Below are positions 8,197 to 16,480 of a DNA stretch of 47,595 nt, piece by piece. Position numbers and translations under genes: made by a program. The stretch is from Thauera propionica. GTDB lineage: Bacteria > Pseudomonadota > Gammaproteobacteria > Burkholderiales > Rhodocyclaceae. The number at the start of each line of letters is the position of its first letter. Within the stretch, counting starts at the first letter, position 1. The stretch lies in NCBI RefSeq assembly GCF_002245655.1, contig NZ_NOIH01000022.1, positions 1-47,595 of the forward strand, given 5' to 3'. The notes beneath the pieces were generated by a model, which saw only the letters and a program-made list of their open reading frames with translations, made no database searches and was not told where the DNA came from.

Positions 8197-8796
8197 ATGC
8201 CTGTCTCGATCGAACAGATCCGCCCGGGCGCCGTCTTCCGGTTCAAGACCGCCGCGCGCCGCGTCACCTCGCTCAGCAAGCCGTTGGGTGCGGGTTTTAA
8301 CGTGAACTGGGAGTACGCCGATCGCCTGCCACGTGCCGGCAAGCGCACCGGCTCGCAGTGGGTGCACTACTTTCGAGCCAACGCGATCGAGGAGATCCCC
8401 GACCCGGGCCCCGCCGCGGAGCAGCGAAAGCTCATCCCGCTTCAGCGCGTGGTCGGTTGCCAGCCCGCTCCGGTCACCATCACCCTCGAGACCCGCTGTC
8501 CGGACAAGTACGCCATCGTCGATCTGGAAACCGGAGAACTGTGGGGCCACACCGGTGACACATTCCGCAGGCTGTCCGAAGCGGAAAGCGCCGACGTCGC
8601 CTATGTCGCCGGCCTGGCCTCGGGCGCACAGCGTAGCCACCCCGACGACCAGGCCGTTCATCGTTCTGCGGCGACCGGGGAGCACAACGCCATCCGTGAA
8701 TCTCTGGCCGCACTCGTCGGCCGGTACGACGACCACGCGCTGCGTTCCCTGCTCGCCGAGCTCGTCGCCGAGATCGACGCGAGGGCAGCCCGTTGA
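8197..8796 (+). CDS. Unknown protein, 199 aa
   Basis: This gene follows the small zinc protein directly. The N-terminus (about residues 1-75) reads like a small beta-barrel (IRPGAVFRFKTAARRVTSL, NVNWEYADRL, SQWVHYFRANAIEEI). A second beta-rich part with YAIVDLETGELWGH follows, then a C-terminal helix (about 165-199). No family is recognised. Confidence 0.6.
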   Translation: MPVSIEQIRPGAVFRFKTAARRVTSLSKPLGAGFNVNWEYADRLPRAGKRTGSQWVHYFRANAIEEIPDPGPAAEQRKLIPLQRVVGCQPAPVTITLETRCPDKYAIVDLETGELWGHTGDTFRRLSEAESADVAYVAGLASGAQRSHPDDQAVHRSAATGEHNAIRESLAALVGRYDDHALRSLLAELVAEIDARAAR

Positions 8797-8889
8797 ACGC
8801 GCAAATCACCGAGCTCGAGCAGGGCGCCCCCGACACGCTCCGAGCGCCCCTGATCGCGGGCTGGGCGTCATACAACACGCCGAATGCGC

Positions 8890-8931
8890 TGTTTTACGGA
8901 GGGATGTTGCACGGGTGCCTTCGGTATAACG
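8890..8931 (+). promoter_or_regulatory. Two-box promoter-like motif, copy 2
   Basis: TGTTTTACGG (8890-8899) and CGGTATAACG (8922-8931) repeat the 5041-5082 pair at the same 32-bp offset. They lie upstream of the small frames at 8978 and 9058, which suggests a promoter shared by element genes. Confidence 0.5.
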
Positions 8932-8977
8932 ATGCTGTACGGGCGGCCTGTTTCGCCCATCGCATCGAGGATCGTTC

Positions 8978-9064
8978 ATGTCGAAGTTTTCCACCCCTAC
9001 CGAGCGCGCTCGAACCTGGCGGTGCAGCCCCTGCTGCTGCACAGGCCAAGGAGGTGCATGGTGA
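8978..9064 (+). CDS. Possible 28-aa Cys-rich leader peptide
   Basis: ATG at 8978 opens MSKFSTPTERARTWRC and then CSPCCC-type cysteines, ending at a TGA that overlaps the next start region (ATGGTGA). It lies about 47 bp after the promoter-like motif. The overlap suggests translational coupling. It is too short to prove. Confidence 0.3.
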   Translation: MSKFSTPTERARTWRCSPCCCTGQGGAW

Positions 9065-9366
9065 TCGAGCACCTGCTGGGCCTCACACCTTTGAATCGTC
9101 CCGCCAACGCGCCCGTGAGACGGGTGACCCCGCTGCAGGAAAAGCGCGCCAAGCCCGAAGAGGTAAAGCGCTCGGCAAGCCGTGAGGACGTACATCGTCT
9201 GATCTGCACGAAGACGATGAGCGCGGCCGAAGTCGGTGAAGCGCTGGCGATCTCGACCAAGGCGGCTGCCGCCCACCTTCGCAGGCTCGAGGAGGCGGGT
9301 CAAGCGCTTCGCAGCGGAGATGTCACGGTCAATGGGCGCAAGGTGCCCAAGTTCAGAGGTAGCTAA
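9058..9366 (+). CDS. Winged-helix DNA-binding protein, 102 aa
   Basis: AGGAGG lies just before ATG 9058 and the adjoining GTG 9061; either could be the start. Residues 40-100 form a winged helix: SREDVHRLICTKTMSAAEVGEAL, STKAAAAHLRRLEEAGQALRSG, then a wing and GRKVPKFRG. The arrangement resembles the protein at 7453. Its stop overlaps the next start (TAATG). It is likely a small regulator of the backbone. Confidence 0.65.
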   Translation: MVIEHLLGLTPLNRPANAPVRRVTPLQEKRAKPEEVKRSASREDVHRLICTKTMSAAEVGEALAISTKAAAAHLRRLEEAGQALRSGDVTVNGRKVPKFRGS

Positions 9367-9833
9367 TGAGTTGGGATCTGGGATACCTGGCTGGGCAAGC
9401 AGCGGAGCGAGCGATTGGCGAGAACATTCTTGCGATCAAGGAAGGTCAGTGGAGACAGGAGATCAACGAGGTTGCCGCGGAACGCAATCAACTCGCCCGC
9501 AAGGTGCAAGAACTTGAGGCGCACCTTCGAGAACAGATTGCCTACTCCGACGACCTCCAACGAGATCTCGATCGTGCGCTACAGGCCTTGGCGAAGGCTG
9601 GCGCCAATCCCACTGAGCGACAAGCACTGTCCGTCGCACCCCATGTCCGTCGGCAGAAGCTGGCTGAAGAGGAACGGCTGCGCCGGGAAAAAGCTGAAGA
9701 ACAGGAGCGGCAACGTCGCCATCAAGCGTACCTGGCCTCGCTACCAACTCCAGCCCAGATCGAAGAGATGAAACAAAGAGAGGAGCTAAGGGAGCGGCGC
9801 AGGAGGCGCAATTTCCGCATCCTGGCCATTACT
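9366..9833 (+). pseudogene. N-terminal half of coiled-coil membrane protein split by the cargo island
   Basis: 156 codons encode a coiled-coil protein (about residues 20-150, rich in Glu/Arg/Leu). It ends in a basic stretch, RERRRRRNF, and the start of a hydrophobic helix, RILAIT. The frame then enters the island, where the sequence stops looking like protein and ends at 9998. The other half is at 39484-39840. Joining codon 156 to 39484 keeps the frame and completes a membrane helix (ILAIT, then AFLIWGATAAYEYV). The intact protein would be 274 aa, with a cytoplasmic coiled coil, one membrane span and a periplasmic domain. Confidence 0.85.
9826..9833. repeat. Target-site duplication, left copy (CCATTACT)
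   Basis: Eight bases directly outside the left island unit, repeated at 39476-39483 directly outside the right unit. Confidence 0.8.
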
Positions 9834-9881
9834 TGCCTGGCGTCAATTACTTTGACCGGCCAGGTTAATTGTCGCCGGCCA
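9834..9881. repeat. Left island end unit, 48 bp
   Basis: A nearly palindromic unit starting TGCCTGGCGTCAATTAC and ending TTAATTGTCGCCGGCCA. It matches the right unit at 39425-39475 in the same orientation, with two substitutions and a 3-bp gap. Its inner end abuts a truncated LysR gene. Confidence 0.85.
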
Positions 9882-9922
9882 TCGGCCAAAACGATAAAGC
9901 AACGCAGATGCCGCAGTTCCAT
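9882..9922 (-). pseudogene. LysR-type regulator, first 13-14 codons only
   Basis: On the reverse strand, ATG at 9922 opens MELRHLRCFIVLA, the typical start of LysR-type regulators. The frame runs straight into the left end unit at 9881, after which it no longer resembles the family. The rest of the gene is missing. The island therefore once continued past this point, or was assembled by cutting through a LysR gene. Confidence 0.6.
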
Positions 9923-10109
9923 GAGCAATGTTCCTATACAGGCGCTGACGACCTCCTTCTGTTTGCTCCACGCTATGCGCGTTGAAAACCTCTTTTAAGC
10001 GATGTTTTTTCATGTGTTCTTGAGCATGAGATGTAGGCGTTCAACTTTTCCAAACGAGAGATCGGGCTGTGTTTGACCGAGCATTCAAGAGCCCTGTTTA
10101 TCTACGGCG

Positions 10110-11627
10110 CTAAGGGTCAATCTTTACAATGTCCCCAATGTCTTGTACGTATGCGAGTGCATAGGCCATCTCTCCAGAGGTTTGCGCATGCAAAAACATC
10201 AATGGTTGTCCGCGTGTTATCTCGTCACCTAAGCGCACCTGCAATTGAATCCCTGCGGCTGGACTCTCAGGCGCACCGGCCAATTTGGCTAAACGAGAAA
10301 GCTTACGGTTGTCGATGTGTACTGCTCGGCCTGAAGTGGTTGCCAAAAGCGGTTCGACATAGAGAGCTTGGGGCGGCTCACGAAATCCCCCCTGAGCCGC
10401 GCAGATTCTCTGAAATTTTTCCCACGCGCGGCCACTGCTGATCGTCTCATGAGCCAACCGAAGTCCCTCCCCTTCTTTGGCGACGCCGCCAAGCTCAAGC
10501 ACCGCGCCCGCCACCAACGCCACGCGGTCACATAGGTCTTGCGGCGCATCCGCCTCGTTGCGCAACACGGCCAACACGTCGCGCGCCTCCAACGCCGGGC
10601 CGATACCTCTGCCGACAGGCTGATTCCCGTCTGTAAACAGGCAACGCAATACAAGGCCAAATGACGCGGCGACTTCCGAAAGGTGATGCGCAAGATGCTC
10701 GGCAGTTTCCCGGCTGCGGACTTTTGCGGTTGGCCCAACCGGAATATCGATCACGATGTGGGTCGCCCCTGCTGCAATCTTCTTGGATAACACCGAGGCA
10801 ATCAGTTGTCCTTGCGTGTCGATATCCAGTTCACGCTCAATACGCACGAAGATGTCGTCCGCGGGGCTGAGGTGCATCGCGCCGCCCCACGCCACGCATC
10901 CACCCTCTTTCTCCACGACCTTTCTGAGCGTATCCAGGTCCAGGTCTACAGGAGCCAGCGTTTCCATGGTGTCCGCGGTGCCAGCGGGAGAGGTGATGGC
11001 GCGTGATGAGGTCTTGGGCATCACCAATCCATTGGCTGCGGCGATGGCAACCACCAACGGCGTGGTGCGATTTCCCGGTAATCCGCCCACGCAATGCTTG
11101 TCCACAACAATCGGAGCCTGCCATTGCAGGTGATCCCCGACATCGACCATCGCACGGGTGAGATGGATGGTCTCTTGCATATCCAGAGGCAGTACCGCCG
11201 TTGCGGTCAGGAAGGCCGAAAGTGCGACATCGGTATAGCGACCATCGACCACATCACGGACGATCGCCTGCAACTCCGTCGTTTGCAGTCGGTGGCCGTG
11301 AATTCGCGCACGCACGGCCGACAACGATTCGAGCAGCGGAGGATGCCGAACCTGCACAAGATCGCCCTCATGAATGTCCAGGGCATCCCAGGCGGCCTCG
11401 GACAGAGCGATCTGTCCGGTTTTGAGCAGATCGCTGTCGATTTGGTACAGTAGCGCTTGCACAGTGCGGTCGCCGGCAATGATCAGTACCTGTGACCGCG
11501 GTGCCAGCCCTTCGGCACGGCAGACATGGCAATCGGTACGCATCAAGACGACGGGTTGATGCTGGGCATGCAGTCGCATGCGCAATGCTTGCAAGGCGGG
11601 TGTCTGGGGCGTGATGCGGGCACTCAC
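10110..11627 (-). CDS. AMP/thymidine phosphorylase-family enzyme (long form)
   Basis: A 505-aa member of the nucleoside/NMP phosphorylase family, which splits a nucleotide or nucleoside with phosphate to release the base and ribose (bis)phosphate. An N-terminal extension (about residues 1-85) precedes the core. The core carries KHCVGGLPGNRTTP (about 177-190) and KTSSRAITSPAGTADTME, in the form typical of AMP phosphorylases rather than short thymidine phosphorylases. The GTG at 11627 overlaps the previous gene's stop (GTGA) and has AGGAG 8 bp upstream; a longer frame to 11669 is less likely. It is the last intact gene of the reverse-strand array. Substrate is inferred. Confidence 0.85.
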   Translation of the reverse strand: MSARITPQTPALQALRMRLHAQHQPVVLMRTDCHVCRAEGLAPRSQVLIIAGDRTVQALLYQIDSDLLKTGQIALSEAAWDALDIHEGDLVQVRHPPLLESLSAVRARIHGHRLQTTELQAIVRDVVDGRYTDVALSAFLTATAVLPLDMQETIHLTRAMVDVGDHLQWQAPIVVDKHCVGGLPGNRTTPLVVAIAAANGLVMPKTSSRAITSPAGTADTMETLAPVDLDLDTLRKVVEKEGGCVAWGGAMHLSPADDIFVRIERELDIDTQGQLIASVLSKKIAAGATHIVIDIPVGPTAKVRSRETAEHLAHHLSEVAASFGLVLRCLFTDGNQPVGRGIGPALEARDVLAVLRNEADAPQDLCDRVALVAGAVLELGGVAKEGEGLRLAHETISSGRAWEKFQRICAAQGGFREPPQALYVEPLLATTSGRAVHIDNRKLSRLAKLAGAPESPAAGIQLQVRLGDEITRGQPLMFLHAQTSGEMAYALAYVQDIGDIVKIDP

Positions 11628-12982
11628 AGGGCGAACTCCTGGTTTTGCATGGGCACCGATGCGTGCCAATTGAGTTCGCGCTGGATACGTTCGCGCAGCG
11701 CCTCAGAGGCATCAGATTCACCGTGAACAATGAACACTCTTTCCGGCGCCTTGGTAAAGCCGCGCAGCCATCGCATCAGCTCATCGCTGTCGGCATGAGC
11801 CGACAACATCGCAAGCTCGGCGACCTCTGCCTTGATCGGCATCCAGCGTCCATGGATCTTGACTTCGCGAGCGCCCTCAAGCAGCTTGCGCCCGCGCGTA
11901 CCTGCTGCTTGGAATCCAGAGAACAGCAGCGTGTTCTGATGGCTACCGCCAAACGCTTCTATGTGATGCAGCACGCGGCCGCCGGTGGCCATGCCGCTGG
12001 CGGAAATAATCACCTTGGGGTATCGATTCGCCGATAGCGCCTTGGACTCTTCAACGTCGCGCACGTATGTGACTTCTGAGAATGCCGTCTCGAAATCGTG
12101 TTGAGCGAGCTTGTGGTCGTCGGCATGGCGGTGCAGCAGCGCAGTTGCGCTGGTGGCCATGGGACTGTCCAGATAGACGGGCACGTTGCGGAGCCGACCG
12201 CGCTGTCGCAACAGCCATAGGTCATAGATCAACGACTGCGCGCGTCCTACGGCAAAAGCGGGAATCACTACGGTGCCTCCGCGGCGAGTCGTACGCTCGA
12301 TGATGTCGCCTAGCGCTTCGACGGCATCGGAACGGTCATGATGACGATTGCCATAGGTGGACTCGATGATGATGTAGTCCGCTTCCGTGACGGGTTCAGG
12401 ATCAGGCATGACCGCATCGTCATAGCGGCCCAGGTCGCCGGAGAACACCAAACGCTTGCCGCCGATGTCGATCTGCGCCGTCGCCGCTCCAAGAATGTGG
12501 CCGGCCCTGCGTAGAACCAGGCGTGCACCGCCCGGCAATACCGTCTCCTGATGCAGTGGCACGGGCTTGAACTGCAAGAGCGTGCGTTCGGCATCTCGGA
12601 CCCGATACAGGGCAAGGGCTGGCTTGTGCTTGGAAAATCCCTTCCGGTTGGCGAACTCGGCATCCTTCTCCTGCAACCAAGCACTGTCGAGCAGGATGAG
12701 TTCGGCGACGTCCCGTGTGGCTGGCGTCGAGAAAATCTTCCCGCGGAACCCGTTCAGCACCAATCGGGGGAGATATCCACAATGATCCAGGTGCGCGTGC
12801 GTCAGTACAACCGCATCGATGTCCTTGGACTCAACGACAAGATGCTGCCAGTTCAGCTCGCGCAGGTTCTTCAGTCCTTGGAAAAGTCCGCAGTCGATCA
12901 GGATGCGGGTACTGCCATATGTGATCAGGTGTTTGGAGCCGGTGACGGTACCGGCACCGCCCAGGCTGGTCAGTGAGAGCAT
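11624..12982 (-). CDS. Beta-CASP metallo-beta-lactamase RNA-processing nuclease
   Basis: A 452-aa protein with the zinc-binding THAHLDHCG motif (His62, His64, Asp66, His67), a later AGHILGAA, SGDLG near 180, a beta-CASP insert (STYGNRHH, VVIPAFAVGRAQ), ISASGMATGGRVLHH, and the final SAHADSDEL and VHGES. This is the full layout of CPSF73-like and RNase J-related nucleases that cut RNA in the cytoplasm. The ATG has GGAGACAACTTC just upstream, nearly the same leader as the PRPP-synthetase-like gene. It is coupled to the phosphorylase gene downstream. RNA substrate is a family inference. Confidence 0.9.
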   Translation of the reverse strand: MLSLTSLGGAGTVTGSKHLITYGSTRILIDCGLFQGLKNLRELNWQHLVVESKDIDAVVLTHAHLDHCGYLPRLVLNGFRGKIFSTPATRDVAELILLDSAWLQEKDAEFANRKGFSKHKPALALYRVRDAERTLLQFKPVPLHQETVLPGGARLVLRRAGHILGAATAQIDIGGKRLVFSGDLGRYDDAVMPDPEPVTEADYIIIESTYGNRHHDRSDAVEALGDIIERTTRRGGTVVIPAFAVGRAQSLIYDLWLLRQRGRLRNVPVYLDSPMATSATALLHRHADDHKLAQHDFETAFSEVTYVRDVEESKALSANRYPKVIISASGMATGGRVLHHIEAFGGSHQNTLLFSGFQAAGTRGRKLLEGAREVKIHGRWMPIKAEVAELAMLSAHADSDELMRWLRGFTKAPERVFIVHGESDASEALRERIQRELNWHASVPMQNQEFAL

Positions 12983-13065
12983 GAAGTTGTCTCCTCGCTT
13001 GTTGGTGGGTTGTGAAATCAGGAGCTGGCGCGGTCACTGCGGACCGTGTCAGAACCACTTGAAAT

Positions 13066-15396
13066 TCACGCGTCGGTCGCGGCAGCAGCAGCCTGCGAAC
13101 TGTTCCAGCCGGTCACTTGCGCAGCGGCATAGATGGCATCCACCCAGGTGCATCGATTGGCGATCAGCATTCCAGCCACATCGAGGGTGCCGCCGTGGTT
13201 GATGTATCCCAAAGCCCGCGTCTTCGAAGGGCCGCTGTCAATGCGGCGAAGCACGCCCAGCATCGGCTCAGGGCGGGTATGGCTTATCAACACGCGCGGC
13301 AGGTGAGGCGGGAAGAGCGCTTGCAGGGATTCGTCACCGAGCACGAAGGCGGCCTCAAGTTCGTCTCGCGGAATGCGTAGACGGCCGGGCTCGACCACCA
13401 CGGTGATGCACGACGCAAGCCCATGGTGCTCCAGGCGGGCATGGGCTTTGAGCGCTTCCTCCAACTGGTAGGCGCCAATCGCTACGAATTGCAGTTGTGC
13501 GGTGGACGGATCGCCGGCTACATGGGCTGCTCCATGCTCGATCAGCGATTGAGCCGCGGCGGCACTGAAGTGATTCGGCGTGTCGCGCTTGGAGACCACC
13601 ACACAAGCCACTTGGCCGCGGCTGGCGTAGACCGCTCGCAACGCGGCGCACGCCGTGTTTTCATCCACCGGGAACAACACGCGTGCGGTGTCCGACATCT
13701 CCCCCAGCAATGCTTCGCCAATGGTCGGGTCCTGGTGTGACTGCTCGTTCTTGCTGTTCTCCCAGGTGTGGGATGTGACGATCAGCGGGACGGAGATCCA
13801 GCCTGGCGGCTGGCCCAGCTCCTTCTGCCGACGCGCGAAGATGATCTCCTGGCGCATCAATCCAAGCATCTTGACCGCGAATGCCTCGTAGCTGACGATC
13901 AGGTTCAGCCCCCCTTTGTTGGCGAGGGCGGCGGCCGCAACGGCTTCTTCATTGAGTGCGGTGACCACCGAGCCATCCGTCGATTCCGGGACGCCGGGTT
14001 CGGGCACGTTGACGCGGTGCTTGAGCAGCGCCAGAGTGGCCCCCATCTTGTTGCTGGCCAGTTCGTCGGGATTGCCGATCCGGATGCGCAACTGTGGATT
14101 TGCCTGCACCAGCTCCACGAACCAACGGTCCAGTGCGGACATGGCGCTGCCCGACACCTCCGTTGGCCCCCAGGTCGGCATCGGCAGTTGAGGACTCGCT
14201 GGATGGCGTCGGGCCATGGGGTGCTCGCTTTCGCGCGAGCGCCGGCTCTGGCCGTGATTCGCAAGAATGGTGAGCGCGTTTTCCAGTTCGGTCTCCGGCA
14301 CGAACAGCGCCGCAGCCCCTGCATTGAAGGCCTCGCGTGCCTGTGCATCCTCGCGCGGATTGCCGTCCAGCGGCAGGTTGTGGGCGGCATTGGTCGCCGC
14401 GCCCGGGAAGCCAAAACCTTTCTCCGTCTCGGCGATCACGTAGGGCAGCTTGACGGGATAGCGCCGGTCCGAGCGTGCGGCGAAGGCGCTCAGCGTGTCT
14501 TCGGCTTCAACAATGGCCCATGCGATCGCCATCGGATCACGTCCATCAACGATGACCGGATCGAAGCCGTTGTGGCGCAGGTCCTCGGCCAGCCAGGTAG
14601 CGCCACCTTCCTGCACGATCTGGGTGCGCTGCTCGATGCGCCGTCCGTTGAGAATCATGACCGGGATGGCGAAGCCGCAGTCCTCGGCGCGCCACCAGCG
14701 CGGCGCCCAGTCCGAGCCACGTTGTTCCTCGAAAGCGCCATCACTGAGGAATGCCACCAGGCTTTCTCCCGGCAACGGCGTGTGCACATACTGCAGCCCG
14801 GCGAACCCCAGATAGCCGCCTTCGGAGATCGCGCCGGCCGTGTTCGGCCCGGCATGGCTACCCAGCGGTACCGCGGGCCGACCCTGCTTATCGATGGCAT
14901 AGGAGTAGAAGTCCGCGATCAAACGCGACAGGCCCGCCTCGCTGCGGTCGTAGCGTCCACGCTGGGCGGCGGATACATCGCCGGTCAGTGCGTTCACCGC
15001 CTCGATCGCGGCCACGCAGTGCCCCTGCCCCATGAGCCAGCCGCGTGTCGTCCCGGTCAGCGCGTTGGCCAACAGATAACCCACGAAGGCTGGCACCATG
15101 TTGAGCGAGCCGCCGGTGTGGCCTTCGGGCGTTTGTTTGAAATCATCGGAGCCCAGTGGGCAGCCGCTTCGGTCGATGCGCCGGGCATAGGTCATATGCG
15201 CCACTACGCTCATGGCCGTGCAGGCCACCCGGTCGGCTGCAGCCAGCAGCGCATGGGCCGAGGCTTCATCTGCCACACGCCCTTGCGCAACCATGCGGTG
15301 CACGAGGGTCTGCATACGTTCGATGGTTTCGGACTGGTGCGCGATGGGCCCGTAACCGGCACGCCAATCGATTGCGAGGTTAGCCTGAGAGGGCAT
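13066..15396 (-). CDS. Phosphoketolase/transketolase-like ThDP enzyme
   Basis: A 776-aa protein of the ThDP-dependent phosphoketolase/transketolase superfamily. Visible features are EGHTGGSLNMVPAFVGYLLAN (about 90-110), GQGHCVAAIEAVNAL, SEGGYLGFAGLQYVH, then LSDGAFEEQRGSDWAPRWW, where the cofactor-binding GDG-like segment lies. The C-terminal half has HTWENSKNEQSHQDP and SDTARVLFPVDENTACAALR. Phosphoketolases split xylulose-5-phosphate into acetyl-phosphate and glyceraldehyde-3-phosphate. Relatives of this subfamily are sometimes labelled xylulose-5-phosphate epimerase, so the exact reaction is open. It lies between the PRPP-synthetase-like and nuclease genes, and the island also encodes acetyl-phosphate users. 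Confidence 0.8.
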   Translation of the reverse strand: MPSQANLAIDWRAGYGPIAHQSETIERMQTLVHRMVAQGRVADEASAHALLAAADRVACTAMSVVAHMTYARRIDRSGCPLGSDDFKQTPEGHTGGSLNMVPAFVGYLLANALTGTTRGWLMGQGHCVAAIEAVNALTGDVSAAQRGRYDRSEAGLSRLIADFYSYAIDKQGRPAVPLGSHAGPNTAGAISEGGYLGFAGLQYVHTPLPGESLVAFLSDGAFEEQRGSDWAPRWWRAEDCGFAIPVMILNGRRIEQRTQIVQEGGATWLAEDLRHNGFDPVIVDGRDPMAIAWAIVEAEDTLSAFAARSDRRYPVKLPYVIAETEKGFGFPGAATNAAHNLPLDGNPREDAQAREAFNAGAAALFVPETELENALTILANHGQSRRSRESEHPMARRHPASPQLPMPTWGPTEVSGSAMSALDRWFVELVQANPQLRIRIGNPDELASNKMGATLALLKHRVNVPEPGVPESTDGSVVTALNEEAVAAAALANKGGLNLIVSYEAFAVKMLGLMRQEIIFARRQKELGQPPGWISVPLIVTSHTWENSKNEQSHQDPTIGEALLGEMSDTARVLFPVDENTACAALRAVYASRGQVACVVVSKRDTPNHFSAAAAQSLIEHGAAHVAGDPSTAQLQFVAIGAYQLEEALKAHARLEHHGLASCITVVVEPGRLRIPRDELEAAFVLGDESLQALFPPHLPRVLISHTRPEPMLGVLRRIDSGPSKTRALGYINHGGTLDVAGMLIANRCTWVDAIYAAAQVTGWNSSQAAAAATDA

Positions 15397-15432
15397 CTCG
15401 GGTTCCTTGAAAATAGCGGGATAGGTGGAAGA

Positions 15433-16329
15433 TCAGGCTCGCGGATCGGTCTGGCCGCTGGATAGCGCGCCGGCAATCAGCGAAGCCAGACCGATCCGGT
15501 TGCTCGGATGCGGCACCGCGTCGGTGGACGTGATCCGAGCGAACAGCGGCGTCAATTGGCTCCAGGCGTCTTCGGCGAATAGGGCATGCACCACTACGCA
15601 CTCCGGCTTGCGCATTCCTTGTTCGGCGAGTTTGTGCGCCGCGACAGCGAGCGTGCGGCCCGAGGATGCGATGTCGTCCACCAGCACCGGCGTTCTGTCA
15701 CGCCAGACCGACAGGTCGGGAACATCGATGTCCACGCTGCGATCGCCATGGCGTGTCTTGCGAAGCACGGCGTGCGGCACGCCGATGCGGGAGGCGATGG
15801 AGCCGGCCCACTGCTCGCTTTCCTCATCGGGGCCGACGATCAAGGGCTTTTCGACATGATTGGCGATCCAGTCGGCCAGCAGCGGCGCGGCATGCAAGGT
15901 AGTGGTGGGAATCGTGTAGAGCGCGGAGAGCGTTGGATAGCGGTGCAGATGTGGATCCACCGTAAGCAGCTTGTCGAACGTCGATGAGACCATGCGTGCG
16001 AAAGACCGCGATGTCACGCTTTCGCCGTCATGGAATCGTTTGTCCTGGCGCATGTAGGCCAGGTATGGTGCAACCAGATTCACTTCGCGCGCGCCGAGCT
16101 CGCGTGCGGCGTCCGCGGCAAAAACCAGAAGCAGGAATTGCGGATCAGGATGGGTCAGCGTGCAAATCAGATCCACGATCTGGCCGGTAGGTTCGCCATG
16201 CAGTCGGACATAGCTCTCGCCATCGGGGAATCGGCGCGTTTCGATGCGGCCGACATCGCCGCCATATGTCTGCGCGAGACGACGGGCGAAATCTTCGTTG
16301 CCTGGAAGGGCAAGGGTGAGTCGTTGCAT
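15433..16329 (-). CDS. prs: Ribose-phosphate pyrophosphokinase-like protein
   Basis: A 298-aa protein with the PRPP-synthetase features RRFPDGESYVRL (about 32-43), APYLAYMRQDKRFHDGESVTSR (87-108), a VDPHLHR segment (124-130) and the PRPP-binding loop VLVDDIASSGRTL (215-227). The family makes PRPP from ribose-5-phosphate and ATP. It is slightly shorter than housekeeping Prs (about 315 aa), and its loop and flexible regions differ, so it is probably a second, specialised copy. AAGGAGACAACTGC precedes the ATG. It sits with nucleotide- and pentose-phosphate enzymes, so it could recover or supply phosphorylated ribose. Confidence 0.85.
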   Translation of the reverse strand: MQRLTLALPGNEDFARRLAQTYGGDVGRIETRRFPDGESYVRLHGEPTGQIVDLICTLTHPDPQFLLLVFAADAARELGAREVNLVAPYLAYMRQDKRFHDGESVTSRSFARMVSSTFDKLLTVDPHLHRYPTLSALYTIPTTTLHAAPLLADWIANHVEKPLIVGPDEESEQWAGSIASRIGVPHAVLRKTRHGDRSVDIDVPDLSVWRDRTPVLVDDIASSGRTLAVAAHKLAEQGMRKPECVVVHALFAEDAWSQLTPLFARITSTDAVPHPSNRIGLASLIAGALSSGQTDPRA

Positions 16330-16480
16330 GCAGTTGTCTCCTTTCTTGTGAGTTGTCCTTGGTCGCTTATCGAAACTCAGGCGCTTGGTCGGAGTCGATG
16401 CTTCATCCGGGCAACCAGGCTCGTGCCGACGAATAACGACGGGATGGCCCGTGTTGAGTCCAGGAAGGAACTGATCTGCA

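Noticed and set aside
8793-9185. 130-codon forward frame after the 8197 gene
   Set aside because: Starts at a TTG without a good ribosome site, spans the promoter-like motif, and overlaps the better supported winged-helix gene.
13768-15465. 565-codon forward frame opposite the phosphoketolase-like gene
   Set aside because: Antisense shadow with no motifs; the reverse-strand protein is recognisable throughout.
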